Positions 1 through 8,585 of a stretch of DNA of 64,000 nt are shown in pieces (within the stretch, counting starts at the first letter, position 1; each line of letters opens with the position of its first letter). The stretch is from Heliomarina baculiformis (GTDB lineage: Bacteria > Pseudomonadota > Alphaproteobacteria > Rhodobacterales > Rhodobacteraceae). A program made the translations under genes and the position numbers. The DNA lies in contig NZ_JAIMIC010000007.1 of NCBI RefSeq assembly GCF_019966545.1, forward strand, positions 62,001 to 126,000, given 5' to 3'. The notes under the pieces are model-generated. The model saw only the letters and a program-made list of their open reading frames with translations. It searched no databases and was not told the DNA's origin.

Positions 1-1008
1 AAGCGGCATGCCCGGCTTGAGACCCATGTAATCGAGCGAGCGCTCTACCGCGCCGACCTTGCCGCCTTTAAAATCCGAAGGGTCCGGCACATTGGCGGTG
101 ATCGGCAGCACATCCTCGGGCGACGTGCCCCATGTTACGACCGGCGCGATATCCTCGGCCTTGAGTGTGATGACCTTGTCCCAATGCGCGTCGTCATCGG
201 AATAAAGCGTTTTCCACCAGTCAAGCGCGGCCTCCCACTGGGCACCCTTCGGCGCGTGGGGACGGCCCTTGCAGTATTCAAAGGTCTTTTCGTCCGGCGC
301 GATCAGACCGGCGCGCGCGCCGCCTTCAATCGCCATGTTGCAAACGGTCATGCGACCTTCCATCGAAAGCTCGCGGATCGCTTCGCCGCAATATTCGATG
401 ACATAGCCGGTGCCGCCGGCGGTACCGGTCGCGCCGATCACCGACAGCGTGATGTCCTTGGCGGTCACTCCCGGGCGCAGCTTGCCGGTGATCTCGACCT
501 TCATGTTCTTGGATTTCTTCTGGATCAGCGTCTGTGTGGCCAGAACATGCTCGACCTCGGAGGTGCCGATCCCATGCGCAAGCGCCCCGAAGGCACCGTG
601 TGTCGCTGTATGGCTGTCACCACAGACGACGGTCATGCCCGGCAGAGTCCAGCCCTGTTCGGGGCCGACGATATGAACGATGCCCTGACGAACATCCGAC
701 ACCGGGTAATAGTTCAGACCGAATTCCTTGGCGTTGGTGTCCAGCGCCTCGACCTGGATACGGCTGTCCTCGGTCATGGTCGCGGCATTGGCGCGATCCA
801 GCGTGGTCGGCACGTTATGGTCCGGTACGGCGATGGTCTTTTCCGGCGCACGCACTTTGCGGCCCGTCATCCGCAACCCTTCGAAAGCTTGCGGGCTGGT
901 AACCTCGTGAACGAGGTGACGGTCGATATAAAGCAAGCAGGTGCCGTCGTCGGCCTCATCGGCCAGGTGAGCATCCCAGATCTTGTCGTAGAGTGTCTTG
1001 GGGGACAT
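1..1008 (-). CDS. leuC: 3-isopropylmalate dehydratase large subunit, partial (5' part)
   Basis: Large subunit of isopropylmalate isomerase, which interconverts 2- and 3-isopropylmalate in leucine biosynthesis using a 4Fe-4S cluster. The reverse strand starts [14 protein letters not shown] and contains [20 protein letters not shown], a signature of the LeuC/aconitase family; the cysteine of VCGDSHT falls where an aconitase-family cluster ligand is expected. GGGAGAGG lies just ahead of the ATG. About 336 of roughly 470 residues are present, and the C-terminal part runs off the left edge of the window. leuD is expected beyond the edge. Confidence 0.96.
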   Translation of the reverse strand, partial: MSPKTLYDKIWDAHLADEADDGTCLLYIDRHLVHEVTSPQAFEGLRMTGRKVRAPEKTIAVPDHNVPTTLDRANAATMTEDSRIQVEALDTNAKEFGLNYYPVSDVRQGIVHIVGPEQGWTLPGMTVVCGDSHTATHGAFGALAHGIGTSEVEHVLATQTLIQKKSKNMKVEITGKLRPGVTAKDITLSVIGATGTAGGTGYVIEYCGEAIRELSMEGRMTVCNMAIEGGARAGLIAPDEKTFEYCKGRPHAPKGAQWEAALDWWKTLYSDDDAHWDKVITLKAEDIAPVVTWGTSPEDVLPITANVPDPSDFKGGKVGAVERSLDYMGLKPGMPL

Positions 1009-1212
1009 CGGTCCTCTCCCGTATTAAGTAGCTGTCAGCGAATGGAGTTCCGGCGCGGATGGCTTATAGGCGCGCGAGAATGGTGCGGGTTGCCCCGAAA
1101 AAGCGCCACGGCAGGCGGGCGCGGTCATCCATGTCGAATACGCGTGTCATTCTGGGCAGATACTACTTAGCCCCGAGTCCCGCAAGAGGCAGCATACCAG
1201 CGATGCCTCACG

Positions 1213-1239
1213 AAAAAGGGCGCCCGATCAGGCGCCCTT
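1213..1239 (-). terminator. Rho-independent terminator of the VPLPA-tagged gene
   Basis: A 9-bp inverted repeat AAGGGCGCC / GGCGCCCTT with a 6-nt loop is followed, on the minus strand, by a run of Ts. It lies about 30 bases past the stop of the exported protein gene. Confidence 0.85.
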
Positions 1240-1266
1240 ATCAAAGTCGATCCGAGTTGGACCGTA

Positions 1267-1872
1267 TCAGCCGCGACGACGACGCAGCGCCATGACACCG
1301 AGGCCCGACAGCAGCAGAAGACCGCCCGCCGGCAGCGGTACGGAGGCAACTTCCGAATAGCCAAAGCTTACTTCGGCCGAAACCGGCGTCGCGCTGTCCT
1401 TCAGGCCCAGGCGGTAAGTACCGGCAGCCAAATTGGCGAACAGCACATCACCCGGTTTGGATGCGTTGGTGGCATTCCCGCCCGACGCGCCGGTTTGGGC
1501 GATCAGGTTGCATTTGCCTGCGATCTCGGCGACGGCAGTAAAGCAAAAGTCGGTGTCCAACGAGAAACGCTGAAGCGCAGCGCCGCCCATTCCGTCGATC
1601 AGGTCAAGCGTAATACCGGTGACATCGTCATTGCGCGCCAAGCCAGTGTAATCCAGCAGGGAAAGCGAAAAAGCGGTGTCGCTTTTAAAATCCACGCTCA
1701 GGTTTACCGGCGTGCTATCCCAGGAAAAGGTCGCTGTGGAGGCGCTCGTAAAATTGATGTTGGCATCCGTCGCACCGTAGTTCTCTTTGGACACACTAAC
1801 GATGGAGGCGCTCGATTGAGTTGCAATCCCGCCGATCAATGCGATGGCGCCCAGAATTGTCTTGAAGTTCAT
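1267..1872 (-). CDS. VPLPA-CTERM sorted exported protein
   Basis: A 201-residue exported protein. It has an N-terminal signal peptide (residues 1 to about 23, MNFKTILGAIALIGGIATQS) and a C-terminal sorting tag: VPLPAGG, a hydrophobic stretch LLLLSGLGVMAL and a basic end RRRRG. This tripartite tag is the VPLPA form of the PEP-CTERM signals handled by exosortases, so the protein is probably anchored or released at the cell surface after cleavage. The middle is low-complexity, rich in Ser, Thr, Asp and Ala, and I recognise no enzyme domain. GGGG precedes the ATG. It is monocistronic with its own terminator. No exosortase gene is in the window. Confidence 0.85.
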   Translation of the reverse strand: MNFKTILGAIALIGGIATQSSASIVSVSKENYGATDANINFTSASTATFSWDSTPVNLSVDFKSDTAFSLSLLDYTGLARNDDVTGITLDLIDGMGGAALQRFSLDTDFCFTAVAEIAGKCNLIAQTGASGGNATNASKPGDVLFANLAAGTYRLGLKDSATPVSAEVSFGYSEVASVPLPAGGLLLLSGLGVMALRRRRG

Positions 1873-2212
1873 ATTTACCCCTATTGAGCTTGAATTGGCT
1901 CTACACGGCTATCGGCTCAACCTACCGGATTCAAACATAAACCCCAAATTTGCCACAATTTTGTCCCTTTTCAATTCGGGGTTGCAGATCGAAACAATCA
2001 TCCTTGGATTTTCACCCCTCGCGAAAGGAATCCGCGTTTAATTTCAACAATAAATCGTCCGAATCATGGCCCGCGTTAGGGACTTGGCGCCAACGTCTCG
2101 CGACAAACCCGGCAAATTCGAAGTGCCGCTTGGGACGCCCCGGGCATGATTTGTTCTACATCGTCTGTGACACGCTCGAAAATTCGTGCATCCTGTTCGC
2201 AGAAGAGGTGTC
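1873..2212. other. 340-bp divergent intergenic region
   Basis: This gap separates the divergent VPLPA-protein gene and the MscS gene and is more AT-rich than its neighbours. It must hold both promoters. I see no convincing sigma-70 boxes, tRNA or long inverted repeat. Short open frames here lack ribosome-binding sites and look like noise. Confidence 0.6.
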
Positions 2213-3586
2213 ATGGAAGAATTTGAAACGCTGAACACGCTGGCGGAAACGGGTCAATCGATCTGGGCAGATGCGCTGCGCTATCTTCAGATGGTCATAG
2301 AACCCGGCTGGCGGCAGAACCAGATTCTGATCGTTCTGGGCCTTATCTTCGTGGCCTACGCCCTGCGGAAACTGCTGGAAGGGCCGCTCGACAACTGGTC
2401 GCGCAAGCGGTCTGGCTGGGAAAAATGGCAGCTGCGTCAGCTTGTGCATGTTCGCAAGAACCTTGGCCTGATCTGCTATGCGGTACTGGCCTCGGCGGTT
2501 TACGGGTTGATGCAGCAGCTGACATGGCCGTCGCGCAGTTACCTGATCGGCGTCGTGGCCACGCTGGTCACAGTCTGGGTCGTCATAGGCTTTACAACGC
2601 GGTTGATCCGAAACCCGACCCTGCGACGGCTGGTTGCGTGGTTCCTTTGGATATACGGTACGCTGCTCGCGCTAGGTCTCATCGACGAGACAGAAGCGCT
2701 CTTGGACGAACTCGCCTTCAGCCTAGGCAACGTCCGGCTTTCCATGCTGACCGTTATCAAGGCCTTGGTGATCATTACGCTGATGCTGACGCTGGCCCGG
2801 CTGGCGACACAAAAAGCGGGAATAGCGCTGTCGCGGAACGAGGACATGTCGCCGTCGATGCGGGTTCTCGGCACCAAGGCTGTGCAATTGCTGGCCTACG
2901 GGATCGTCTTCATCGTCGCCATCCGCTCGCTGGGCTTCGACCTGACCGGCCTTGCCGTCGTGTCCGGTGCGATTGGCGTCGGGATCGGGTTCGGCCTGCA
3001 AAAGGTGGTGTCCAACCTGATCTCCGGCCTGATCATCCTGCTCGACAAATCCATCAAGCCCGGCGACGTGATCTCGCTCGGCGAGACCTTTGGCTGGATC
3101 GACAGTCTGGGCGCGCGATATGTTTCTGTCGTCACCCGGGATGGCAAGGAATACCTGATCCCGAACGAGGACCTGATCACCAGCCAAGTGGTCAACTGGT
3201 CCCATACCAACAAGTTCGTCCGGCTCGATATCTTCTTTGGCGTGTCCTACGGGGATGATCCGCACAAGGTGCGCAAGGTGGCCGTCGAGGCCAGCGAAAG
3301 CGTCGAGCGGGTGCTGACGCATCCCAACCGGCCCGTCTGTCATATGGTCGGGTTCGGCGACAGCAGCGTGGATTATATACTGCGCTTCTGGATCACAGAC
3401 CCTGCCGGCGGGCTGACCAACATCAAGGGCCAGGTTCTGCTGGCCCTGTGGGATGCCTTCAAGGAGAACGATATTTCCTTCCCCTTCCCGCAGCGCGAGG
3501 TTCGCCTGCTCGATGGATCCACGGTGGAAATGAACGCGCGCACGGGTGTCATTCCGGACTCCGACGATGCCGGAAGAGCCAGCTGA
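2213..3586 (+). CDS. MscS-family mechanosensitive ion channel
   Basis: An inner-membrane channel of the MscS family, expected to open under membrane tension and release solutes on hypo-osmotic shock. At 457 residues it is longer than E. coli MscS (286), with several extra N-terminal membrane segments. The pore-helix and beta-domain region is clear near residues 245-300: a Gly/Ala-rich helix VVSGAIGVGIGFGLQKVVSN followed by GLIILLDKSIKPGDVI. I chose the ATG at 2213 because GAAGAGG precedes it at good spacing; an in-frame ATG 27 bases upstream has no such signal. The C-terminal end continues as a cytoplasmic domain. The substrate is unknown. Confidence 0.9.
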   Translation: MEEFETLNTLAETGQSIWADALRYLQMVIEPGWRQNQILIVLGLIFVAYALRKLLEGPLDNWSRKRSGWEKWQLRQLVHVRKNLGLICYAVLASAVYGLMQQLTWPSRSYLIGVVATLVTVWVVIGFTTRLIRNPTLRRLVAWFLWIYGTLLALGLIDETEALLDELAFSLGNVRLSMLTVIKALVIITLMLTLARLATQKAGIALSRNEDMSPSMRVLGTKAVQLLAYGIVFIVAIRSLGFDLTGLAVVSGAIGVGIGFGLQKVVSNLISGLIILLDKSIKPGDVISLGETFGWIDSLGARYVSVVTRDGKEYLIPNEDLITSQVVNWSHTNKFVRLDIFFGVSYGDDPHKVRKVAVEASESVERVLTHPNRPVCHMVGFGDSSVDYILRFWITDPAGGLTNIKGQVLLALWDAFKENDISFPFPQREVRLLDGSTVEMNARTGVIPDSDDAGRAS

Positions 3587-3640
3587 GCCATTGCAAGCGG
3601 ACGCGATTTCGGCCATCAGCCGCCGAATGCGCCGCTTTCA

Positions 3641-3669
3641 TTGAAAAGTCATTAAGGCGCTGTTAAATT
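3641..3669 (+). promoter_or_regulatory. Sigma-70-type promoter ahead of rsfS
   Basis: TTGAAA and TAAATT are separated by exactly 17 bases. A start of transcription about 7 bases past the -10 box would fall near 3676, only about 5 bases before the first in-frame ATG of rsfS. This bears on the start-codon choice for that gene. Confidence 0.6.
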
Positions 3670-3680
3670 AAGGCTACCCC

Positions 3681-4127
3681 ATGCGCCGGGGGCTGTCGGC
3701 GCGCAAAACGGAGGACGACGTCCTGACAACCTTTGCAGAAGCGGAAACTTCCGCTGATGACCGGGCCAGTATGATGATGGCCCAACCCCAGCCGGACAGC
3801 GAGGAGCTGCTGGCGCGTATCCTGACTTCGCTCGAAGACGACAAGGCCGAGGATGTCGTGCAGATCGATCTGCGCGGCAAGACAGCGATGGGCGATTACA
3901 TGGTCATTGCCAGCGGTCGTTCGACCCGGCAGGTTTCGGCGATGGCGGAGAAGCTTATCGACCGTCTCAAGCATGATTTCGGACGGCTTGCCCGGATCGA
4001 GGGCAAGGACACGGGCGACTGGGTGCTGATCGATACGGGCGACGTGATCGTTCATATCTTCCGACCCGAAGTCCGCGAGTTCTATCAGCTCGAGAAGATG
4101 TGGATGCCGAGCGGCGCCGCCAACTGA
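3681..4127 (+). CDS. rsfS: Ribosome silencing factor RsfS
   Basis: RsfS (RsfA/Iojap family) binds ribosomal protein L14 and blocks subunit joining when nutrients are short. The conserved domain covers roughly residues 38-140, with DDKAEDVVQIDLRGK, GDYMVIASGRS and GDWVLIDTGDVIVHIFRPEVR. The start is uncertain. The ATG at 3681 lacks a Shine-Dalgarno and sits almost at the predicted transcript start. GGAGG at 3710-3714 is ideally spaced from an in-frame CTG at 3723. An ATG cluster lies at 3771. The conserved domain is unaffected by the choice. rlmH follows after 33 bases, a pairing common in bacteria. Confidence 0.93.
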   Translation: MRRGLSARKTEDDVLTTFAEAETSADDRASMMMAQPQPDSEELLARILTSLEDDKAEDVVQIDLRGKTAMGDYMVIASGRSTRQVSAMAEKLIDRLKHDFGRLARIEGKDTGDWVLIDTGDVIVHIFRPEVREFYQLEKMWMPSGAAN

Positions 4128-4160
4128 TCGCCCAACGGGCGCGGCAGGAACGGAACGAAT

Positions 4161-4631
4161 ATGCGCGTGCATATCTGCGCGGTCGGTCGGTTACGGTCCG
4201 GGCCCGAGAAGACACTTATTGACGATTACCTCACCCGGTTCGACCGGACCGGGCGTGCGCTTGGGCTTGGCCCGGCGCAGGTGGTCGAGGTCGAAGACCG
4301 CAAGGGCGGCGGCATGGCAGCCGAGGCAGAGCTGCTGCGGCGGGCAATTCCCAAGGGCGCTGTTTTGTGCTGCATGGACGAGCGCGGCAAGTCGCTGTCC
4401 TCTCCGTCCTTCTCCGAACGGCTTGCCGGGTGGCGTGATAATGGCCGCTCCGATCTTGCGCTGGTCATTGGGGGCGCAGACGGAATCGATCCAGTCCTGC
4501 GAAGTGAGTCGGATATGCTGCTCTCGCTGGGTGCAATGGTCTGGCCACATATGCTGGCGCGGGTCATGCTGAGCGAGCAGCTCTACCGCGCGGCGACGAT
4601 CCTCGCGGGAAGTCCTTATCACCGGGTTTGA
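4161..4631 (+). CDS. rlmH: 23S rRNA (pseudouridine1915-N3)-methyltransferase RlmH
   Basis: A SPOUT-class methyltransferase that methylates pseudouridine 1915 in helix 69 of 23S rRNA within assembled 70S ribosomes. It has 156 residues, the family's usual length. Recognisable parts are the N-terminal MRVHICAVGRLRSGPE, the SAM-binding knot segments LALVIGGADGID and LSLGAMVWPHMLARVML, and the C-terminal EQLYRAATILAGSPYHR, typical of RlmH. It is probably co-transcribed with rsfS from the promoter near 3641. A dispersed repeat follows the gene. Confidence 0.96.
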   Translation: MRVHICAVGRLRSGPEKTLIDDYLTRFDRTGRALGLGPAQVVEVEDRKGGGMAAEAELLRRAIPKGAVLCCMDERGKSLSSPSFSERLAGWRDNGRSDLALVIGGADGIDPVLRSESDMLLSLGAMVWPHMLARVMLSEQLYRAATILAGSPYHRV

Positions 4632-4650
4632 AAGGCGATAGCGCCGGATT

Positions 4651-4695
4651 GGGGCGCTGCCCCAAACCCCGGGATATTTTATGACCCAAAGAAAG
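4651..4695 (+). repeat. Dispersed intergenic repeat, family 1, copy A
   Basis: A short GC hairpin (GGGGCGCTGCCCC) is followed by CCCCGGGATATTTT, a few bases, and CCCAAAGAAAG. The same layout recurs at 7327, 29707, 33052 (reverse) and 58588 (reverse). Confidence 0.85.
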
Positions 4696-4697
4696 TG

Positions 4698-5040
4698 TCA
4701 GGGAAACCTGTAAACCACCAGTGTTTCGGACCAGCCGTCGACGATGCATCTGGACTGGATATGGATTGTATCTAGCCCGTCGGGTATTTTGACGCCGGAC
4801 AGGCTGCGGGTGAAGGGTTGTTCGTGCACATGCGGATGAAGGAGATCACGGCGAGCCAGTTCGGTCCCCTTTGCGTCCAGAACGCGCCAGCCATCGGCAT
4901 AATGTTCCCATCCCGTGTCGGCATGCGAGAGGGTCACCGATATCTGCCAGCCGGATGCCTGTTTCGTCGCAGTGATGTTTTCGATGACGGGTTCTTCAGC
5001 TTGTAGAGGGGCTGCAGATCAGCGGCAGCAGGTATTTCAA
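4698..5040 (-). pseudogene. Small exported protein with apparent frameshift in its signal peptide
   Basis: The C-terminal frame (from 5018 down to 4698) reads SAAPLQAEEPVIE, then a conserved-looking domain with SHADTGWEHYADGWRVLDAK and HPHVHEQPFTRSL. No start with a signal peptide exists in that frame: a TGA lies at 5021-5019, immediately before SAAPLQAEE. In the neighbouring frame a TTG at 5040 begins LKYLLPLIC, an obvious signal-peptide start. Skipping one base at about 5019 would join them into LKYLLPL-SAAPLQAEEP. Either the gene is frameshifted, there is a sequencing error, or translation starts at the GTG at 4937 without export. Family unknown to me; I recall similar small proteins in roseobacters. 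Confidence 0.6.
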
Positions 5041-5074
5041 GGTAATGGGCAGTCTCCCGCTTTAAGGGATTTGG

Positions 5075-5785
5075 TTATTGCTGCGAGGAGGGCGGCGTCT
5101 GCAACAGGTAGCGGCGCGAGCGGGAGGCGAACTCCCTGCGCCAGAGGATTCCGGTAGTGAGCAGGGCGGCGACGATCAGCGCAACGGGACCCAGCAGCCA
5201 GGCCAGTGCCGCAAGGGCGAAATAAGTGGAGCGCATGCCTTGGTTGAAGCTGCGCGCGGCGGTGATGTTGATTTCGGCGGCCTGCCGGGCGCGGGGTTGC
5301 GCGACGGGGTCCTCGGGGTCATTCGGCACGGCAGCCATCAGCACGGCGCAATAGCCGAAGAGCCGGTGCACCCAGACATATTTCAGGAAGGCATTGGCCT
5401 GAAACAGAAGCACTGCAAGGATTTTGACCTCCCAGACCACGGTCGGCGCGCTGTCGAGGGTCAAGTCCCGGGCGAGACCGGCGAGCTGGTCGGCATTGCC
5501 GATCAGGGCAAGCCCGCCCCCGATTGCGATCATCGAGGCGGAGGCAAAGAAGGTGGTGCCCTGACGCAGACTGCTTAGCACCTGACCGTCGAAGAGACGG
5601 GGTTGACGGGTAAGCATATGCACCATCCAGTCACGGCGGAACCCCTGCATCAGGAGGCTGACGGAAATCCGCGAGTTGGCCGGGTTCTCGATCCGCCAGC
5701 CGATGCCGAGCCAGCAGATGAGCAGGCAGAGCACGGCGGCCCCGTCCAGATAGGAAAACAGGGCGATGCGATCCTGCCAGCTCAT
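5075..5785 (-). CDS. DUF599 family inner-membrane protein
   Basis: A 236-residue integral membrane protein of the DUF599 type, function unknown. It starts MSWQDRIALFSYLDGAAVL and has about four hydrophobic segments: residues 11-28, about 74-95, about 119-150 and about 190-215. Family-typical features are the MRRDWM-like segment (here FRRDWMVHML), the helix ending in VWVHRLFGY, and NQGMRSTYFALAALAWLLG. It is divergent from glcD across 81 bases, so both promoters lie there. Confidence 0.85.
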   Translation of the reverse strand: MSWQDRIALFSYLDGAAVLCLLICWLGIGWRIENPANSRISVSLLMQGFRRDWMVHMLTRQPRLFDGQVLSSLRQGTTFFASASMIAIGGGLALIGNADQLAGLARDLTLDSAPTVVWEVKILAVLLFQANAFLKYVWVHRLFGYCAVLMAAVPNDPEDPVAQPRARQAAEINITAARSFNQGMRSTYFALAALAWLLGPVALIVAALLTTGILWRREFASRSRRYLLQTPPSSQQ

Positions 5786-5866
5786 GCAGGAATTCCCTTT
5801 CGGGCGGGAAAAACCTTGCCCGGGTCGAGAATTGGAAATATTTCTTTACCAGATCGGAGAGTTATC

Positions 5867-7315
5867 ATGGACATGCCTGTTGCCAACCCGGCCATTCTGG
5901 CCCGAAAGGCGGCTTTGGTCGAGCGTCTGCGCGCGGTTTTGCCGGAAGAAGCGCTGATTTCCGACCCCGCCGAGACACGCGCCTATGAATGTGACGCGCT
6001 GACCGCCTATGCCTGCCCGCCGATGCTGGCCGTTTTGCCGGGCTCGACGCAGGAGGTTTCCGACATATTGGCGATCTGCCACGAGATGGGCGTGCCGGTG
6101 GTGCCGCGCGGATCGGGCACGTCGCTTGCCGGGGGCGCGCTGCCGACGGCGGATTGCGTCATTCTTGGGGTGGCGCGGATGAACGATGTTCTCGAAACCG
6201 ATTACGACAACCGCCTGATCCGGGTCCAGACCGGGCGCACCAATCTGAGCGTGACGGGGGCTGTCGAAGAAAAAGAATTCTTTTACGCGCCGGACCCGTC
6301 GAGCCAGCTTGCCTGTGCCATCGCCGGCAATATCGCAATGAATTCGGGCGGGGCGCATTGCCTGAAATACGGGGTGACAACCAACAACCTGCTGGGCGTC
6401 ACGCTTGTGATGATGGATGGCACGGTTGTCGAGATCGGCGGCGGTTACCTCGATTCCGGAGGCCTGGACCTTTTGGGAGTGATCTGCGGCTCGGAAGGGC
6501 AGCTTGGCGTGGTCACGGAAGCGACCCTGCGGATCCTGCGCAAACCGGAGGGCGCGCGCCCGGTGCTCATGGGGTTTGACAGTAATGAAGTCGCCGGAGC
6601 CTGTGTCAGCGACATCATCCAGGCCGGGGTGCTGCCGGTGGCCATCGAATTCATGGACCGCCCCTGCATCCAGGCCTGTGAAGCATTTGCCAAGGCCGGG
6701 TATCCCATGTGCGAGGCGCTGCTGATCGTTGAGGTCGAAGGCTCGGAGGCCGAGATCGACCACCAGCTTGGTCTGATCACCGAGATCGCACAGCCGCATG
6801 ATCCCGTTGAACTGCGCGAGGCGAAGGATGCGGATGAGGCCGGGCGAATCTGGCTTGGCCGCAAGAGCGCCTTTGGCGCGATGGGCCAGATCAACGATTA
6901 CATGTGCCTCGACGGCACGATCCCGGTCTCGGCACTGCCGCAGGTGCTGCGCCGGATCGGAGAGATGTCGAAGGAATACGGGTTGGACGTGGCGAATGTG
7001 TTTCACGCCGGGGATGGCAACATGCACCCTCTGATCCTGTTCGATGCGAACAAGCCTGGCGACCTTGACCTCTGCGAGAACTTCGGGGCCGATATCCTCA
7101 AGCTTTGTGTCGATGTGGGCGGTTGCCTGACCGGGGAACATGGTGTCGGGATCGAGAAGCGTGACCTGATGCTCTATCAGTATGCCGAGGCGGACCTTGA
7201 GGCGCAGATGCGGGTAAAGGATGTGTTTGATCCAAGCTGGCTGCTTAATCCGGCCAAGGTCTTTCCGCTGTCGGTTTCCGAGGCACGGCGGGGAGATCTG
7301 GCGGATGTGGCGTGA
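5867..7315 (+). CDS. glcD: Glycolate oxidase subunit GlcD (FAD-linked oxidase)
   Basis: FAD-binding subunit of the three-part glycolate oxidase that converts glycolate to glyoxylate and feeds electrons to the respiratory chain. At 482 residues it is close to E. coli GlcD. The FAD-binding type 4 domain is seen in PRGSGTSLAGG (80-90) and the INMNSGG-like segment IAMNSGGAHCLKYG. The C-terminal FAD-oxidase domain carries FHAGDGNMHPLIL and GEHGVGIEKRDLM. I chose the ATG at 5867 because CGGAGAG precedes it; longer in-frame extensions run through the divergent DUF599 gene. It is the first gene of glcDEF. Confidence 0.95.
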   Translation: MDMPVANPAILARKAALVERLRAVLPEEALISDPAETRAYECDALTAYACPPMLAVLPGSTQEVSDILAICHEMGVPVVPRGSGTSLAGGALPTADCVILGVARMNDVLETDYDNRLIRVQTGRTNLSVTGAVEEKEFFYAPDPSSQLACAIAGNIAMNSGGAHCLKYGVTTNNLLGVTLVMMDGTVVEIGGGYLDSGGLDLLGVICGSEGQLGVVTEATLRILRKPEGARPVLMGFDSNEVAGACVSDIIQAGVLPVAIEFMDRPCIQACEAFAKAGYPMCEALLIVEVEGSEAEIDHQLGLITEIAQPHDPVELREAKDADEAGRIWLGRKSAFGAMGQINDYMCLDGTIPVSALPQVLRRIGEMSKEYGLDVANVFHAGDGNMHPLILFDANKPGDLDLCENFGADILKLCVDVGGCLTGEHGVGIEKRDLMLYQYAEADLEAQMRVKDVFDPSWLLNPAKVFPLSVSEARRGDLADVA

Positions 7316-7326
7316 GATGGCCTTTT

Positions 7327-7386
7327 TGGGGCCAGCCCCGTCGCCCTTGCGGGCGACTCCCCGGGATATTTGAAACCCAAAGAAGG
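7327..7386 (+). repeat. Dispersed intergenic repeat, family 1, copy B
   Basis: GGGGCCAGCCCC, a second small hairpin (GTCGCCC / GGGCGAC), then CCCCGGGATATTT and CCCAAAGAAGG. The AAAGAAGG end lies 5 bases from the glcE ATG and so serves as its Shine-Dalgarno. Confidence 0.85.
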
Positions 7387-7391
7387 TCAGG

Positions 7392-8513
7392 ATGACTCCA
7401 GAAAGCGAAGAGGAACTGTCGGCAGTGCTGGCCGAACGCCGGGATCCCGTTTTGATCCGGGGCGGCGGCACGCGCGGTATCGGCATGGAGGCATCTGTTC
7501 TGGAAACCGGGCGTCTGAGCGGTATCGAACTTTATGAACCCGGCGCGCTGACGCTGGTTGCCGGTGCGGGCACGCCGCTGGCAGAGATCGAGAAAGCGCT
7601 GGCCGATGGCAATCAACGGCTGGCATTCGAGCCGATGGATCATCGCGGCCTTTTAGGGAGTGAGGGAGAGCCTACCATCGGCGGGATCGTGGCCGCCAAT
7701 ATCTCGGGCCCGCGACGGATACAGGTCGGGGCCTGCCGGGATCATCTGCTTGGGGTACGCTTTGTTGATGGTAGCGGCAGCATCATCAAGAACGGAGGGC
7801 GCGTGATGAAGAACGTGACCGGTTATGATCTGGTCAAGCTGATGGCGGGGAGCTGGGGGACGCTGGGCGTGTTGAGCCAGGTCTCGCTCAAGGTCTTGCC
7901 CGAAAGCGAGACCGAGGCGACGCTTTTGCTGCCCTGCCCCGATGTGGCGACGGCTATTTCGCGCATGTCCGCCGCGCTGGGATCGCCCTTTGAGGTGACC
8001 GGGGCGGCCTGTGCGCCGCGCGAGGGGACGCTTACGGTGATGCTCCGGCTGGAGGGGTTCGAAGAGTCCGTCGCCTATCGCGCACAGCGTCTGGCGGATC
8101 AGCTTGGCGATGTATCTCTGGTGTCGGATCGAGATGAATCGCGGCGGATATGGCGGGAGATCCGCGATGTTTCGGCCTTTCACGGGACCACCGGCGATGT
8201 CTGGCGCATTTCCGTCAAACCGGGCGATGCAGCGGAAGTTTCGTCGCGGCTCGAGGCGGAGGCGCTGTCCTTTGACTGGGGCGGCGGGCTGATCTGGGCG
8301 CTGGTGGGTGAAGGCTCCGATCTGCGCCAGCGGATCGGCCCAATCAGCGGTCATGCGACACTCGTACGAGCGCCCACCGATACCCGCACGCGGTTTGGCA
8401 TGTTCCAGCCGGAACCCGCGCCGCTGGTCGCGATAAGCGCCGGATTGCGCGAGAGGTTCGATCCGCGCGGCATTCTCAACCCCGGCCTGATGAAGACCCC
8501 TGCCCATGCTTGA
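7392..8513 (+). CDS. glcE: Glycolate oxidase subunit GlcE
   Basis: Second FAD-binding-type subunit of glycolate oxidase, 373 residues. It has the PCMH-type FAD fold (LIRGGGTRGIG near residue 18; TIGGIVAANISGPRR near 95; GGRVMKNVTGYDLVKLMAGS near 137), and the end FDPRGILNPGL is typical of the family's C-terminus. The ribosome-binding site AAAGAAGG is supplied by the tail of repeat copy B. It lies between glcD and glcF, as expected for the oxidase complex. The organism therefore can respire glycolate, a common phytoplankton exudate. Confidence 0.93.
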   Translation: MTPESEEELSAVLAERRDPVLIRGGGTRGIGMEASVLETGRLSGIELYEPGALTLVAGAGTPLAEIEKALADGNQRLAFEPMDHRGLLGSEGEPTIGGIVAANISGPRRIQVGACRDHLLGVRFVDGSGSIIKNGGRVMKNVTGYDLVKLMAGSWGTLGVLSQVSLKVLPESETEATLLLPCPDVATAISRMSAALGSPFEVTGAACAPREGTLTVMLRLEGFEESVAYRAQRLADQLGDVSLVSDRDESRRIWREIRDVSAFHGTTGDVWRISVKPGDAAEVSSRLEAEALSFDWGGGLIWALVGEGSDLRQRIGPISGHATLVRAPTDTRTRFGMFQPEPAPLVAISAGLRERFDPRGILNPGLMKTPAHA

Positions 8514-8527
8514 CTGCGAACAACCCG

Positions 8528-8547
8528 TGCCCGGTCGCATCCGGGCA
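8528..8547 (+). other. Intercistronic hairpin between glcE and glcF
   Basis: TGCCCGG / CCGGGCA arms with a 6-nt loop and no T-run. It may stabilise or process the glcDEF transcript rather than end it. Confidence 0.45.
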
Positions 8548-8585
8548 GGCAGCGATGGCACACGGTGCGAAAGAGAGAGACGCTG

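Noticed and set aside
4698-4937. A complete short gene starting at the GTG at 4937
   Set aside because: The coding sense continues upstream past this GTG to an alanine-rich signal-peptide end, so 4937 is probably internal to a longer, frameshifted gene.
5846-7486. 546-codon minus-strand frame over glcD
   Set aside because: Shadow of glcD, which has complete family motifs on the plus strand.
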